Positions 1 to 11,900 of a DNA stretch of 64,000 bases are shown in pieces. Position 1 is the first letter of the stretch; each line of letters begins with the position of its first letter. Source of the stretch: Phylloscopus collybita. Taxonomy: Eukaryota; Chordata; Aves; Passeriformes; Phylloscopidae. The stretch is taken from assembly GCA_027886175.1 (NCBI GenBank), contig JAJNNQ010000008.1, positions 2,042,501 to 2,106,500 of the forward strand, in the 5' to 3' direction. The notes beneath the pieces are model-generated. The model had not been told where the DNA came from and made no database searches. It worked only from the letters and a program-made list of their open reading frames with translations. The position numbers and the translations under genes were made by a program.

Positions 1-41
1 GAAGTGCAGCCTCTTTGTCCTTGCAAGAATCTTTTGACACC

Positions 42-62
42 AAAAAAAAAAAAAAAAAAAAA
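42..62. repeat. A21 homopolymer
   Basis: An uninterrupted run of 21 A follows GACACC. It is one of a dozen long A/T tracts in the window. No retrocopy body is recognisable upstream, so it may be a simple homopolymer rather than a retrotransposon tail. Confidence 0.9.
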
Positions 63-2160
63 TCACACAAAATGTTCCCATTTCACATATGAGTCCTCCT
101 GGCATTTTCTATTCGTTCCCGTAAAATTACTGACAACTATACACATTTCTATAATATTACTTCAATCTGCATCACTAGGAAAACCTAAGAGCTTATTAGA
201 GAGATTTATTCTTTCAGTCTTCAAGGTGTAAAGCAGTTTCTTACGAATGTGCCCCATCAGCTTGATGCATGTCTGCGGAGAGGGAACTCTGGCTTAAAAG
301 GGGTTTTAAGTGAACTCTGTTCACTGCATTCCCAGGGAGGTGAGCAGGAGGCACTGGGGCACTTCCCACCAGCAGCACGTTTGCCATTTAATTCCTTAAC
401 AAATGCAGAGGCTTTGGAGACACCTGGTAACTCCACAGAAACCTGGGTACTCACTCTGATGGTGCCATGCCATCCATCTGCTGTTGTCACTTTTGACCTG
501 CACGTGCATCAATCCAGAAGCTGTCCCTGGTGGTGGCTGAAGCAGTGGGGTTTGGCTTTTGTAGTCAACAACAACCACCTCATTTCTTATTGCTTAGATT
601 TCTCAGATTTTTTTTTTCTATTTAATTTAAAGATAAAAAAAGAGATGGGAATATAATCAAGTAGAGCTTGTATTTCCAAGCAAGAACAGTCATTTCTCTT
701 CCAGCAAGTGGAAGTCCCATTATATTGACAATGTAATGCCACTGAGAAATTAGTGGGGCTCAGCAGAAGGAATGTGACCAATTCTGGTCCTGGAATGGCA
801 GCTTGTTATGCACAGGAGAAATTTTAGTTTTGTGGAGAGGTTCTCCTCATTCTGCTCTCACAGCAAAAGCAATTAAAAAACCCAACAGATATAGAAGCCA
901 AGGATCTCTCAGCATTTTAGAATTTAATTATATTGTACTTTTTTTTGCTTTTTACTTGAAATCTAGAATGCATTCTGCATTGGAAAGCTGGAGTCAGTAA
1001 TTTAACAGGCTGTAAAACCCCTTGTAGCTGGAGATGCTGATTGTGGAAGGGCTCTGGTGGCCAGTCCCTGAGCAAAGCTCAACTGCAAGCAGCTTGCAAG
1101 TGTGTGGTGTAACAGAGGCCTGAACCATGCTCCAGCATCTATCCAGGACCTGGGAATCTCTTTAGCAGGCTGGAAATTCATACCAGCAGCAAGTCCAGGG
1201 CAGCCAGTTTGGGCTGCATGAGCTGCACAGTGCCCGGTGCTTCTGACAGGAAGGAGCTAAAAATATGTTCCCATTGCTAAATGATTTAATCTTTTTTAAT
1301 CAGTCTTGGGGTTCAGAAAGCAGAATGGGATTATCTTGACTATGCTGTCACCTAGAAATTTTCTCGCTGCAAACACCTTATCTCCTAGTATACCAGGCAG
1401 GAGGAAGACCCTGGCTCCTGCCATCCCTGCCCACCTCCCAGCCCTGATTCTCCTCTCCCAAAGTGGCTCCTGGAGCTATTCCAGACAAGAGCCCTTGTTG
1501 GAGAGCTCGGAGGAATCACAGGGGGAGGGTGGGTGTCTGTACATAGCACATAAATCTGTTTGTCAGCTCCACGTCTGGACTCAGTTTTCCCCCAGAAGTG
1601 CCTGCAAGTGCATCCAGGTGTATTTGTGTGTGAGTGTGAGTACAGACATAGGTGCTCTGAATTCCTGCTGCTAACTGCAGCTCTGCCAGCCAGGTGGGTA
1701 CTGCAGCTCTCAGGGATGGTTGACAGTGAATACTCCCAGCCTCAGTGGAATTCATGCTCTGGGAGGGGAAATTATCCCAGCCTCACACCTTTGTGATTTC
1801 CTGACCTTGCTTAGATGCCACGGAATTGCAGGGGCAGCTTGAAAATTATCAAAAGATGTAGCTCTCTGTGACTTCCCCTGAGCTTAGAGGTGCGGTGGGG
1901 AGAGGGAACAGCAGGGTCTGGGGGATGCTCACTCCTGGGTTAGATTTCCCTCAGTCTTCCCAGCCCTAACAACAGCGACAGTATTTTTAAAAGTTAACAG
2001 CTTCTCTCTCTGCTGAAAAGCAAACTCTGCTCTCGGTCGCGTCTCTTTTCTGGGCGTGCGGAGCTGTAACGTGAGGAAGCTCAGCCTGGGAAATAGACTG
2101 ACTTGAGCTCCTTCCAAATAACGCGGGGGAAAGCTGGTAGCGGCAACATGACACTGTCAA
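63..2160. other. Gene-less single-copy stretch
   Basis: I see no exon, RNA gene or recognised transposon here. The open frames are short, overlap on both strands and have no protein-like or splice context. Composition is mixed, with short T runs near 605 and 940. Confidence 0.5.
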
Positions 2161-2420
2161 CAAATTGACAATTCACATTCCCTCATGTGGTGTCAAACAG
2201 GCGCTGCTGCGCTTCCCCCGTGCCGGCTCCGAGCGCGTCCCGCCGGGCTGCGGCAGCGCTCGGAGTTTCACCGCCGGAAAAGCCGGCAGGGGCAGCTCCA
2301 GCCCACCCCAGGGACACCGAGAGGGGATTCTGTTTGTTCAGCTTAGCAAAATACTGGCAGAACCCATAAAACAGCATCGCCTCTGACTGCCTCAGCCGCC
2401 CCTGCGAACCCGGTCAGAGA
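2030..2420. promoter_or_regulatory. Small CpG cluster
   Basis: The core at about 2200-2295 holds roughly 16 CpG dinucleotides in under 100 bases, against very few in the flanks. Examples are the stretches around GAGCGCGTCCCGCCGGG and GCAGCGCTCGG. It is too short for a full CpG island. It could be a small promoter, an enhancer or a gene-conversion GC peak. No transcript start is visible. Confidence 0.4.
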
Positions 2421-2496
2421 AGGAGCTGCGGAATGTCGCTGGAAGGGATGGATCCTTGCTCTGCTCTTCCCAAAGCTTTGGTACAAGAAAGAGACC

Positions 2497-2521
2497 TTTT
2501 TTTTTTTTTTTTTTTTTTTTT
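2497..2521. repeat. T25 homopolymer
   Basis: A pure run of 25 T lies between GAGACC and GTTGGG. No target-site duplication or SINE body was recognised. Confidence 0.9.
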
Positions 2522-3357
2522 GTTGGGAAAAGCCTGCTTTTGGGGCTTGTAAAGCCCCTTTGGGGTGGAGAGATAAATAAGTCTCTCTTGGTGATACTGG
2601 CAGAGCAGAGCCAGAGCTGAAATTAAAAATGTGTCTCCAATCTTGTTGTTAGAGCCTTTCCCCACCTTGCTGAAGGATTGCTTCCTAAGCTTTGCAGGGT
2701 TCATATCTCCAAATTCAGTCTCAGGAGCTGCCCTCCTGTGTTTGAAACAAGATGAGTGTGCCTTGGCCGTGTAAGTGCTGTGAGCAGGCAGAGCCCTCAC
2801 AGCCTGCCACAGTTAAAAATGGGGATGGTCTGGAAGTGCCACCCCTAAAGGTGAGAAAATGCCTCTCCTGCAGGGGCTCAGTGTGACCCCGAGGATCCTC
2901 TGCCACCAATGCACAGGGCAGGTTCTCCAGGGGAACTATGGTGGTTGTAGCCTCTTTTATGGATCCCTGAGCCCTGTAATGGAGGTACAATTGGCTCCTG
3001 AATTGGAGTTTGATTTTCTAGTTTTTCAGAGTTACAGAGCAGTCCCTTGCAGGTACCCATTTGATACAGAGACTGCTCCTCACTTCTGAAAGCCAGGCCA
3101 AGTGCAGAACCCTAACTCAACATTTCAATTGTTGAAAAGCTTGACTTTTCCTTCTCTGCTGAGAAACAAATTTGTGCCATTACAGCTGTATCCATCATAG
3201 CCCTTTCCCATTCATTTTCTGCCAATGCCTAACCCGAGGAGTTTGACGGAGGAAGTGAAGCACAAGAGCAGTCACCAGTGGTGATGATCTGTCCCCAAAG
3301 CCTGATTCAGTGAATTGAACTCATCCATTCAGGGAACAGAAGCATTCAATAAGACAT
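2522..3357. other. Gene-less single-copy stretch
   Basis: No gene or repeat recognised. Open frames on both strands (for example 2721-2990 minus) have no family resemblance or splice context. Confidence 0.45.
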
Positions 3358-3452
3358 GTGGGCCCATCTTTTAAGGTATTTAGGTCCTTAACTATTAATG
3401 TTTCCAGTGTCTGCTAGGTGTTCAGGCACTTTCAAAAGCAGGATCTGCCTGG
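3358..3452. repeat. Ancient amniote hairpin repeat relic
   Basis: The segment reads ATCTTTTAAGGTATTTAGG, then CCTTAACTATTAATG, then CTAGGTGTTCAGGCACTTTC followed by CAGGATCTGCC. This matches, with decay, a palindromic repeat pattern I remember from turtle, crocodile and bird DNA: a GGTATTTAGG arm, a centre derived from CCCATTGA..TCAATGGG, and a return arm of TTAGG.GCC.AA.CCTTT ending near GGATCTGGCC. The two arms are still roughly complementary. I do not recall the repeat-library name. It has no coding capacity and is probably an old non-autonomous DNA element. Confidence 0.5.
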
Positions 3453-6380
3453 TCGGTGAAAAACTGCTTGCTCTGGAACATTCAAGCAAACTTCTGTGGA
3501 AAAGCTTACCTCTGCACTTACATTGTGATCAATGATGTGGGTTAGGATTAATTTCAACTAATTTTGGCCATGGAAAAATCAAGTGTCCCATTTAAGCTTC
3601 TCACCTCTGCTATCTCTCAGCAAAGATGAATCAACCCACTTAATTTCAACATCTACCTTTGGGATTGGGTGAGTTGTCTTCTTGCTGCCTCAAGAATAAG
3701 GAAACCTGGGAAAGCAGTTTAGGTAAACTCCCAACTTTTAGGTGACTAAAGTAAGGTGAAATAAATCCGTCTCACTGCAAGTACTTTTAGGTAATGAATA
3801 ATTTCAGGGTATTTTAATTTGCTTGCAGACACTTCAAGAACAGAAAATGAGGTAAAATTAGTCATGTGGTTAATTCATTATGTATAATTCCCCTAGCTAG
3901 AATCAGGGCAGAAGCCTGCCCAATAAGTCTAACCTCATGACTCCCACTGACATTTTTACCATTTAAAGAAAGCAGAAAACTCCCCCAAACTGGCTTTTCA
4001 CCTAGTCCCATGAATCCATTTCAAGTCTAAGATTAAAAGTTTTGTGCTTGTATGAAGATTTGAACCAGAGCTTTTGCTGTTTATAGCAATGGAGACAACC
4101 TTACTGTTAACGGATAATATGAAATAATCAGAAAAGCATATTGAGAACACACATCTGAAAACCAATCCACCCAGGACAGGCTTGTCATAAAACTTTCCAA
4201 ATGGTGTTGAAATAAATTTGTAAGAGGTAATCTTATCAATAGTGAAGGAGGGGGCAGAAATCTTTTATTGCCAATCCAACTTCAACTTCTTAGAGACAAG
4301 TAACCAGTCTCCTGTTTCCAGAGGTGAGAGTCACTTAAAATTTTTTTGCATATATACACAGTGATTGCCTACAAAATGTGTTTGTTGAGCTTGGTACAAC
4401 ACACCAGCACCTGTTGGTCTCTTGAAGGCATTGGCAGAGCTATTTCCCCACACTCTGCCCCCCTTCCCTGCACAGGAGATGCTGTGGGTGACCATCATCC
4501 TTGCTGTGCTGAACCAGGGTTCCTGGTCCAGACATATCCCAAATGCAGAACTTGATGTTCAGAGGAGCCCAAATTCTGGCTGGATCCCACAGATGGCAGC
4601 TGGGATTCTCCTGTCCCTGTTGTTTTATCTTGTGGCACTGGTGACCCTCCTGTGTGTGGGCAGCCATCGTTCTTCCAGGGTGCTTAAAAATACACCACAC
4701 AACCTCTCTTGGATTTGAACCTGTGTGTCTCCATTGATGAAGCACCCCCCTGGTCCCTGACCTGGGGTCAATGACTTTAAAGGACATTAACTAGCATTGA
4801 CTGAGAAATTTGCTAAAGGTCAGGGCTTGAATAATTCAAGCCCCATAAAGATTTCACTAAAGTTGAGGCCCTCTGGGCAAGTACCTAGCTCACGTGGGCA
4901 GGGTGTCCATATGTCCCTGACAAATGAGGATGGTGCTGCTCACACTGGTGGTCTGGGGAGGCTTTCTGGGAGCTGTATATCTCTGCTTTATGATCTTGCA
5001 TGAGAAGTTCTAGGATAAAGTGAGTTGGCCAAAGAGAGTGGCAAGAGAGAAGGAGAGTTTGTTTTGTTGGCAGAAACCTGTGTGCACTTTTTACATCCAA
5101 CATGGGCAGCTGTTATGATCCCTGCAGTTCACTCAGTGTCCCATCTCTCCTGAGCAGCTCCAGTGATGGCCAGACTGTTTCCCTCTGCTCTAAGGAACTT
5201 CAGGATGCAGGACATGTTTTTCCTGGTCCCAACAAATGCACAAGGTGCAACGGGATAATTCCACAGTTGGTGTTTAGTTTGTATTCAGAGCATGCCTTAA
5301 TGGGCAGGATGTTCTGCCTGGAGTCACCCTGTTCCTTCGAAAGGAGCACAGCAATGACTGGAGGGGGTATTTTGAGCTCTATACTAAAATCCAGACTGAA
5401 AATAGCATTGAGATGGAGCATATGTGTCTCAGAAGAGCCTGTCACTTCATCCACTTAAGGAAAGACTGTTGACTTTAGGGAGTTACAGGCCAGAACTTAA
5501 ATCTCCAACAGATCTGGGCGACACCAAAACCACCCTACATAGTTGTATAACTCCTAACTGGGGCTCCTGCACTGAGTCACACCTCTCCCTTGGCTCACCC
5601 TGGAGTTCAGGCAGCTGCTAAATGGACTTCTGCACAGACAAGGAAAAAGTGGAGATCCTGGGGCAAGGCAGGCATCCTGCCTCCCAAGCTGGGAGACCTT
5701 CACAGCAGCCTGTGCCTGCTCCAAAGGTTTCTGAAAAAATTAGAAGAAAAAAATCACTGGTTGGGACAGGTTTGTTAAGTTTTACAGGCACCATGTCCTG
5801 TCCTGCAGCCACACTCCTCTGCTTAGGTGCAGCATCTCTGCATGGTTATCCCATGCAGCTAGGGCTGGGTCTGACAGGCACAGCCTGCAGATCCAGCATT
5901 TGGGAGAGCAGCTGGTGAGAAAGCTGTGGGTTAGGACGTGTCTGAAGCAGCTCTGTGCTGCCAGGTGCAGAGGTGCAATGTGTCTTTACCTCTCTTTGGT
6001 GGATGTGACTGGTGAGAGGCTTTTCTGTGTCTGCTTCAGGCTTTTCTAGTTCACCCTACGACACAAGCTCAGCCCAACAATGCATGGAAACAGATCTACA
6101 GGCTTCAATGAGACTATTCCTATGAGTAAGAGCTACTCAAATGAGTAATTGTTTGCAGTCTTTGTGTCTCTGTTATTTTAACTTTGCGTAATTCAGGAAT
6201 GACTGTAGATGTATCCATATGATGACAGTTGTTTCAATGTTTTCATTCAAAGCTCTTCCGAAAAACAGGGGATGCTGTCTAAAAAGGGCATTTTATAAAT
6301 GAACCAGACAGTCATTTGAAATTGGGTTTCCTTTGTTTGCTGTTAATAACAAAAAGCGTATCTCATTATTTGAAATTTCT

Positions 6381-6382
<2 letters not shown>
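3453..6382. other. Gene-less single-copy stretch
   Basis: About 2.9 kb with no recognised exon. The 3.5-4.3 kb part is AT-rich and repeat-free. An open frame at 4422-4718 contains a hydrophobic run after an acceptor-like CCCCCCTTCCCTGCACAG, but nothing else supports a gene. Confidence 0.45.

Positions 6383-6433
<51 letters not shown>
6383..6433. repeat. T51 homopolymer
   Basis: A pure run of 51 T between TTTCTCC and CCCTGCTGG. It is the second-longest homopolymer in the window. Such runs vary in length and are error-prone in sequencing, so the exact count is uncertain. Confidence 0.9.
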
Positions 6434-7311
6434 CCCTGCTGGAGCACAGAAAGGATTCACAGGGCTTTGTGCTGGAGCTAACTCCAGCACCAGCTGGTCA
6501 TAAAGCTACAAACATGGATCTATACACTTTAAAAATCAAGAGAATTGCCTAGACAATCATTGAAATGGCATTTGGTTCAATTCCATGTTAAAAAAAAATA
6601 TTTTGAAAGTTTGACCTGGTGTTATAGGGACTTTTTTTTTTTCAATTCTTCTAAGAGTAATCCCAGTTTACCATTTTTTCTTTTCTTTTCTTTTTTTTTT
6701 TCCCCTTCAGGTTCAACCCCTTTTATCACACTAAAGTGCCAATCAATATTGTGAGATAGATGTTACATCTTAGGTTTTTATAACATTACTTGTCCCAGAA
6801 GGGATACTGTATCTTTAAGGAAATGGACCCGATATCCTGTTTCTGAAGGATTAAAACACTTTAAAGAGACAGAAGAGGCTGTAAACCCCTATCATATTCT
6901 TATTCTCTCTTCATTATCTTGTCCAGTATCTATCCCTGCTGAGTAAATCTGGTTGTGTGTTTCTCCAAAGTGGTCATAAGAAGAAATTTATTTACTTCTC
7001 TTTGCACTGGAGGGGCATTACTGGGTTTCAAGGCTCTCCGAAGTAATAAAGATTTTGCAGTGTGTGCAGAAGGAGCAGAAATTCAGAACTTCTTTTCCCC
7101 CTCTGAGGTCGTTTGGCCAGCCTAAAGGGGAGACACTTCTCATTTTCTGACAGGCTTTATTTCCGTAAGATTTTCCAATTAGCAGGAAAAGGTCACACTA
7201 ATGTTAGTGCTGTGTGGAGGAAGGGGGATCCAACTATGCAAACAGAGATCTCCTTGAAAGGACAATATGAAAAAAATACCGTGTTTTCCTTCATTTCTTG
7301 ATTAAAGCTGC
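6434..7311. other. Gene-less stretch with T-rich patches
   Basis: Contains short T-rich patches near 6631-6642 and 6676-6702 (TTTTCTTTTC type). No gene recognised. Confidence 0.45.
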
Positions 7312-7357
7312 GAGGGGAGGGGGTGTGGAAGTGGGCAGAGGGGGAGGGAGGCAGGGC
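7312..7357 (+). other. G-rich block with G-quadruplex potential
   Basis: The plus strand carries a series of G runs (GGGG, GGGGG, GGG, GGGGG, GGG, GGG) separated by short spacers, which fits a loose G-quadruplex pattern. It lies about 75 bp before the CA/CAGA array. Confidence 0.5.
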
Positions 7358-7430
7358 TGCCTCTGGCCTGGCATCAGCACTTTCACTCCGCTTCTGGACC
7401 TCGCTTTTCTCTGGAGCAGCAAATTGCATT

Positions 7431-7812
7431 CACACACACACACACAGACACACACAGACACACACAGACACACACACACAGACACACACAGACACATACA
7501 CACAGACACACAGACACATACACACACACAGACACACAGAGCACACACACACAGACACACAGACACACACACAGACACACAGACACACACACACACACAC
7601 ACAGACACACAGACACACACACAGACACACACAGACACACACAGACACACACAGACACACACAGACACAGACACACAGACACACACACACACACACACAC
7701 ACACAGAGCACACACACACACACAGGCACACACACACACACACACAGACACAGACACACACATACACAGAGCAGACACACACACACAGACAGGCACACAC
7801 ACACACACACCC
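7431..7812. repeat. Compound CA / CAGACA microsatellite
   Basis: About 380 bp composed almost wholly of CACACA and CACAGACACA words, with rare variants (CATACA, CAGAGCACAC, CAGGCACA). It produces the long cysteine-valine or histidine-threonine open frames in all readings, which are artefacts. The CAGA interruptions recur irregularly, pointing to repeated slippage and local duplication. Confidence 0.95.
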
Positions 7813-7945
7813 CCGGCCCCATCTGTGTGTTTGTCCACCCGGCTGGGAAGCGGGCAGCCCGGCAGATCCCCACCCTGAGGCACAGAACGAGCTTTTCCTC
7901 CGGCTCCCGCTCGATTCCGGCGAGGAGTTGCGGCTGGGGGCTGTT
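7813..7945. promoter_or_regulatory. CpG cluster beside the CA array
   Basis: About a dozen CpGs lie in roughly 130 bp, including CCCCGGCCCC, CACCCGGC, AAGCGGGC and CTCCCGCTCGATTCCGGCGA. It is short and has no visible transcript signal. It could be a minor promoter or simply GC-rich flank. Confidence 0.3.
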
Positions 7946-8138
7946 TTGGATGGTTGGTTTTGGGGGGTTTTTTAATCAGGGCCGGGCTGAAAACGAGCAA
8001 CGCTGAGTGCAAGCTTTCCCCCCTCCCCTCCCTTTGAGCCCTGCTAGAAGCATCTCTTCTCTCTGTAGCTGTCCCGCAGCTTCTGTTTTTCCCTGCGGGC
8101 TCTGTGTCCCCACGCACGTGGCGTGCCAAAAGCACAAG

Positions 8139-8141
<3 letters not shown>

Positions 8142-8203
<62 letters not shown>
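8142..8203. repeat. T62 homopolymer
   Basis: A pure run of about 62 T between AAGAAC and CCAGCG, the longest homopolymer in the window. It generates the poly-Phe and poly-Lys open frames, which are not genes. Confidence 0.9.
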
Positions 8204-8659
8204 CCAGCGAGGTAAAGAGCCGGGAGGTGTCAGGACTTGCTCACACTCGGCTTTCAAAGAAGCCTCACATTCTTCCTCATCGCAGGCGAGCATCTGTCTC
8301 TATTTTTACAGCCCGGGAACAGCCGTGGCCCCAACTTGTGCCCCTCTCTCCACGGAGGGGCCGTAGCATTTAAATTTGGCTGCGGGCATGGGGAGAGGCA
8401 GGTGCACAAGTCTGGAATCTCTCTGCAGGCACTGAAGTGGTCCAGCTCCTCCCCAGCATATTTCCTCCTTAAACACATTACTGGCTTTGCAGCCAGGGAG
8501 CTGGAAACCATCTCAGGAGTTAATTTGGCCTGGGAGGTGTGGTATTAGGGCACACGGAGCAGAGCTCCTGCTGACACTCCTGGGCAGACCATTGTTGCCA
8601 GGAGAGGATCACGAGAGATAAGGAATCTGTTAATTTTAGACTGTAACTTGCTGAACACC
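8204..8659. other. Gene-less single-copy stretch
   Basis: No exon or named repeat recognised. Confidence 0.45.
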
Positions 8660-8716
8660 ACACATGCACACATACGTGTGTGTACGTGTATGTGTGAGTG
8701 TATATATATATATATA
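8660..8716. repeat. TG / TA microsatellite
   Basis: A mixed tract of CACA, TGTG, TACGTG and nine TA dinucleotides (8699-8716). Alternating purine-pyrimidine sequence of this kind can adopt Z-DNA or cruciform structures. Confidence 0.85.
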
Positions 8717-8874
8717 GCCACCAGAGAATTATTTCACAGGAAATTAAATATCTGCAGCTCTCCCACACCATTTCATATCTTGCCAATTCCCATAACCCCC
8801 TTTTCAGATCACCAATCCCTGCTGGAGCCCAGAAACTGTCTATCATAACCAGAAGTTTATACACTGGGAAACAT

Positions 8875-8966
8875 TTCTGCACCAAATCCTTCACTGGAGT
8901 AAGTTGGCAGGATGCCACCAAAGTCAGAGCCATTGCAGTGATTTACACCAGCTGCAGATCCAGCCC
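8875..8966. repeat. Ancient amniote hairpin repeat relic
   Basis: The text CTTCACTGGAGTAAGTTGG, then CCAAAGTCAGAGCCATTGCA, then GTGATTTACACCAGCTGCAG and ATCCAGCCC matches the remembered pattern of an old amniote repeat with a GGAGTAA...AAGTCAATGG...GATTTACACCAGCTGAGGATCTGGCCC layout. It is diverged and non-coding. I do not recall the library name. Confidence 0.55.
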
Positions 8967-11900
8967 AGAGACATGTGAACAACTCAGTGAGCTTTGTGCA
9001 TCAGGGAGTTGCACGGCGAGTCCCTGAGATAGTAAAAGCTAAAATATCCTGATCTCCCAAGGAGCTGATCTGAATAGTATTTTTTTTCATCCCCATTAAG
9101 CACTAGGCTTAGGCTGCACCATGGAAATCATCCCTTCCTTTTTGTTGAAAAGTGATGTTTTATCTTCGCTGAGTTTCCACTCTGACATTTATACCGAATG
9201 ACAATTAACTTTCCCTTCCCATTAATCAAAAGTAATTCTCTTTCTGACAGCGTTTGGCGCTGGCGTCTGGGCACGTGTGTAACTCTGCAGCCCTTCACGT
9301 GGAGGGGCTCTGCATTTTTGCAGGGGGACAGAGATCTCCCCTGGCGTGTCCCTGGGAGAAAAGCCACAGCCAGGAGGGCAGTTTGTGGTGTTGGGTGAGA
9401 GATGGACTCCTGGAGAAGCACAGGGAGCAGGACTTGAGCTGGGTGGGAGCATGGGGAAGGATGGTGGCTCCCCTGGAGTGAGGAAATCCAGCACTGCTGG
9501 CTTCCAGCGAGCAGCTTGCACTGACAGATAACAGCAGAGGGGCAGGGAGACAAAGCCTGATTCCCTTCACTGCCCTCCCCTTTCCCAGCAGAGCCACAGA
9601 GCAGCTGTCAGGCGTTTCTCCCACCTGCACCTTCCCCTTGTTTGGGTACTTGCACGTCTCTCTTCCAGCCCTCTCCTCAGGGACCAACCAGCTTTGGTCC
9701 CAGCTTTGGTCCTAGTCACAGGAATCTGGGCAATAAATCCCTTTTCCTTGGGATTTGCAGGGGCTGATGCTCCTCAGCTCTCCTGCAGAAACACAAGGAG
9801 ATCTCTTGCTCGTTCTGGAGTGGGTGGCAGTGCTCCCGTTTGGTTTGGGGATCAGACTTCACAGGGGATTTCAGGCAACCTATTTCAGCTGGGAATTAAC
9901 CAGGGTCATATTTAGAGGAGAAAAAAAAGAGAGAGAATTTTTTTCTTTCTGTTTAAATATAAAGCAGCCATGTTGCTTGATTATTTTAAGTTGATGTGAA
10001 AGAGAGAAAAAGTGAGAAACCTCTTCTTTTAATTGATTTTATGCAATGTCCAAGCGAAATGATGCATCAGTGAAACCAAGAAAATTGCACAAATGTTTGT
10101 TTTAACCTTAGAAATATAAATTAACTGTAGTAATAGCCCTCAAAATAGCCCTGTCTGCTTTAGCACAGTTTGGAGAGGCGTAAGCTGACGTGCAGGGATG
10201 CTCCATGAGTCACTAATTGAGTCAAGTGCAGAACCTCAAACCCTCATTACCAGAGTTGCCTGTAGGTTTGTTTGTGTCTTGAGGTAAACTGAAAACCAGG
10301 AAAAAAAAAAAAGAAAGAAAAAAAAGACAAAACATGCAGAAGAGCTTGAGTGCTTATGATCAATGAAGCTGAGATTACTGTTCTGATTTCAATATTCTGT
10401 TCATATGCTGGTATTCATCCAGCAGTTCATGGTGCAGGTGAAAAGGTAATGTCCCCCAAAGAGGAACCACCTTCCAAAAACATCTACATCCTCACTGATT
10501 CAATAAAGCAGAAATTTAAACCCCAAAGGTGTTTGCCTAGGGAATGCGTTCTCAGGGACCTGGCACCTACTCTTGATCTTGGCTTGCAAATTTGTACTGC
10601 TTACCTTTCATGTACATCAGCTGCATGCTGGCAACACTTGGTTTGCAGGGATGTTCAGGAAAATGAGAAAATGAACGTTGGGTGAAGAGCTGGAGTTTGT
10701 TGCGTGGCTGTGGTGATTTGTGATAAGTGGCTGTGCTTTGGAGATAGATAAATTTAATAAACACTCAGGGGATATAAAATAAATTAATCCCTACTGTTTA
10801 TAGGATAAGACATGGTGTTTAATAACATCAGTGCTGTTGTACAGAGTAGTCACGAGCATGTCAAGGTTCTGTTTTTATCTAGAGCAGAGGAACCCGTGGG
10901 TATTAGGGAGCACACATTTAGCACCAGATGTAGCTGTAGGGCGACCCCAAGCCATAATAATTGAATGCCATTCAGTCCTTGGATGGCTGGATCTGGCAGT
11001 CAATCCCTGGTGGAACTGGTGCCTTCCTGAGCTTTCAGGCATGAGTTTGCATTTTTACTTCCCTCTCTAAAATTCAGCTGTTTGTAGAGCTTAAGCCTTG
11101 GCGCGTCCACCTGCTCAGCTGGCTCAGGCCACAGCTCCCCTGCAGGGCACGGCCAGAGCCCCACGCTGAGCTCCATCCTACCCAGGACTTGATGGGACAC
11201 TGCTATTTAGCTGAGCTGGTGGTTAATAAAAACAAAGCCACAGCAGATGTAGAAACCTGCTGGAGAACCTGGATCGTTTCAAAGATTTGACAGCCTGCAG
11301 GGCTGTGAGAATCCCTCTGCTGCAGGACTAGCCCAGCCCTCTTTCGTTGTCTGCAGGGCAGCTTCAGAAGTGCATCTGACATCTTCAAGTTGTTAAAGCC
11401 ATGCCATGATGCATTCTTTGCTTTTTAATACAAGTCAATATTTTAAAGAACATTTTTTAGAATTCGAAGAACACATCAAAACCAATGGAGGGCACATGTG
11501 TAATGACATTTAAAAAATCAAGCAGGTAATGCCTGCTGGGTAACTCAACATTGCTGGTACCACTTCGAGTCCACAATATCGACAGTCATTTTACAAATAA
11601 TTGACTTATCTGAACAAATGTGAGGAAAAGAAATGTAGCTAAGAAAAAGTATTTCTTGCTGTTATAATACATGCAAACAAGCAGAAAGAGATTTGCATTG
11701 AGTTGGCATTAGTTTTGTTAGGGCTGCCAAAACTGTGGCTCTCTGCAAGTGATATGTTTCACATTGCAGCATTCCTCTCAAAACTTGCAGAACTAAATAA
11801 ATAATGGCACCGTGGATGAAACTGGAGAAAAATGAGCAATGCTCAAGCCAGGTGCCTAGAATTTCTATCCAGGCTGCCAGATTTTCAACAAATTAAACTT

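Noticed and set aside
4422..4718. Open frame with a hydrophobic helix after an acceptor-like sequence
   Set aside because: The hydrophobic run is short and the frame has no convincing donor or family resemblance. A chance frame is more likely.
7383..8135. Long Cys-Val or His-Thr rich open frames on both strands
   Set aside because: Produced by the CA/CAGA microsatellite; several frames are open at once and no unique coding sequence flanks them.
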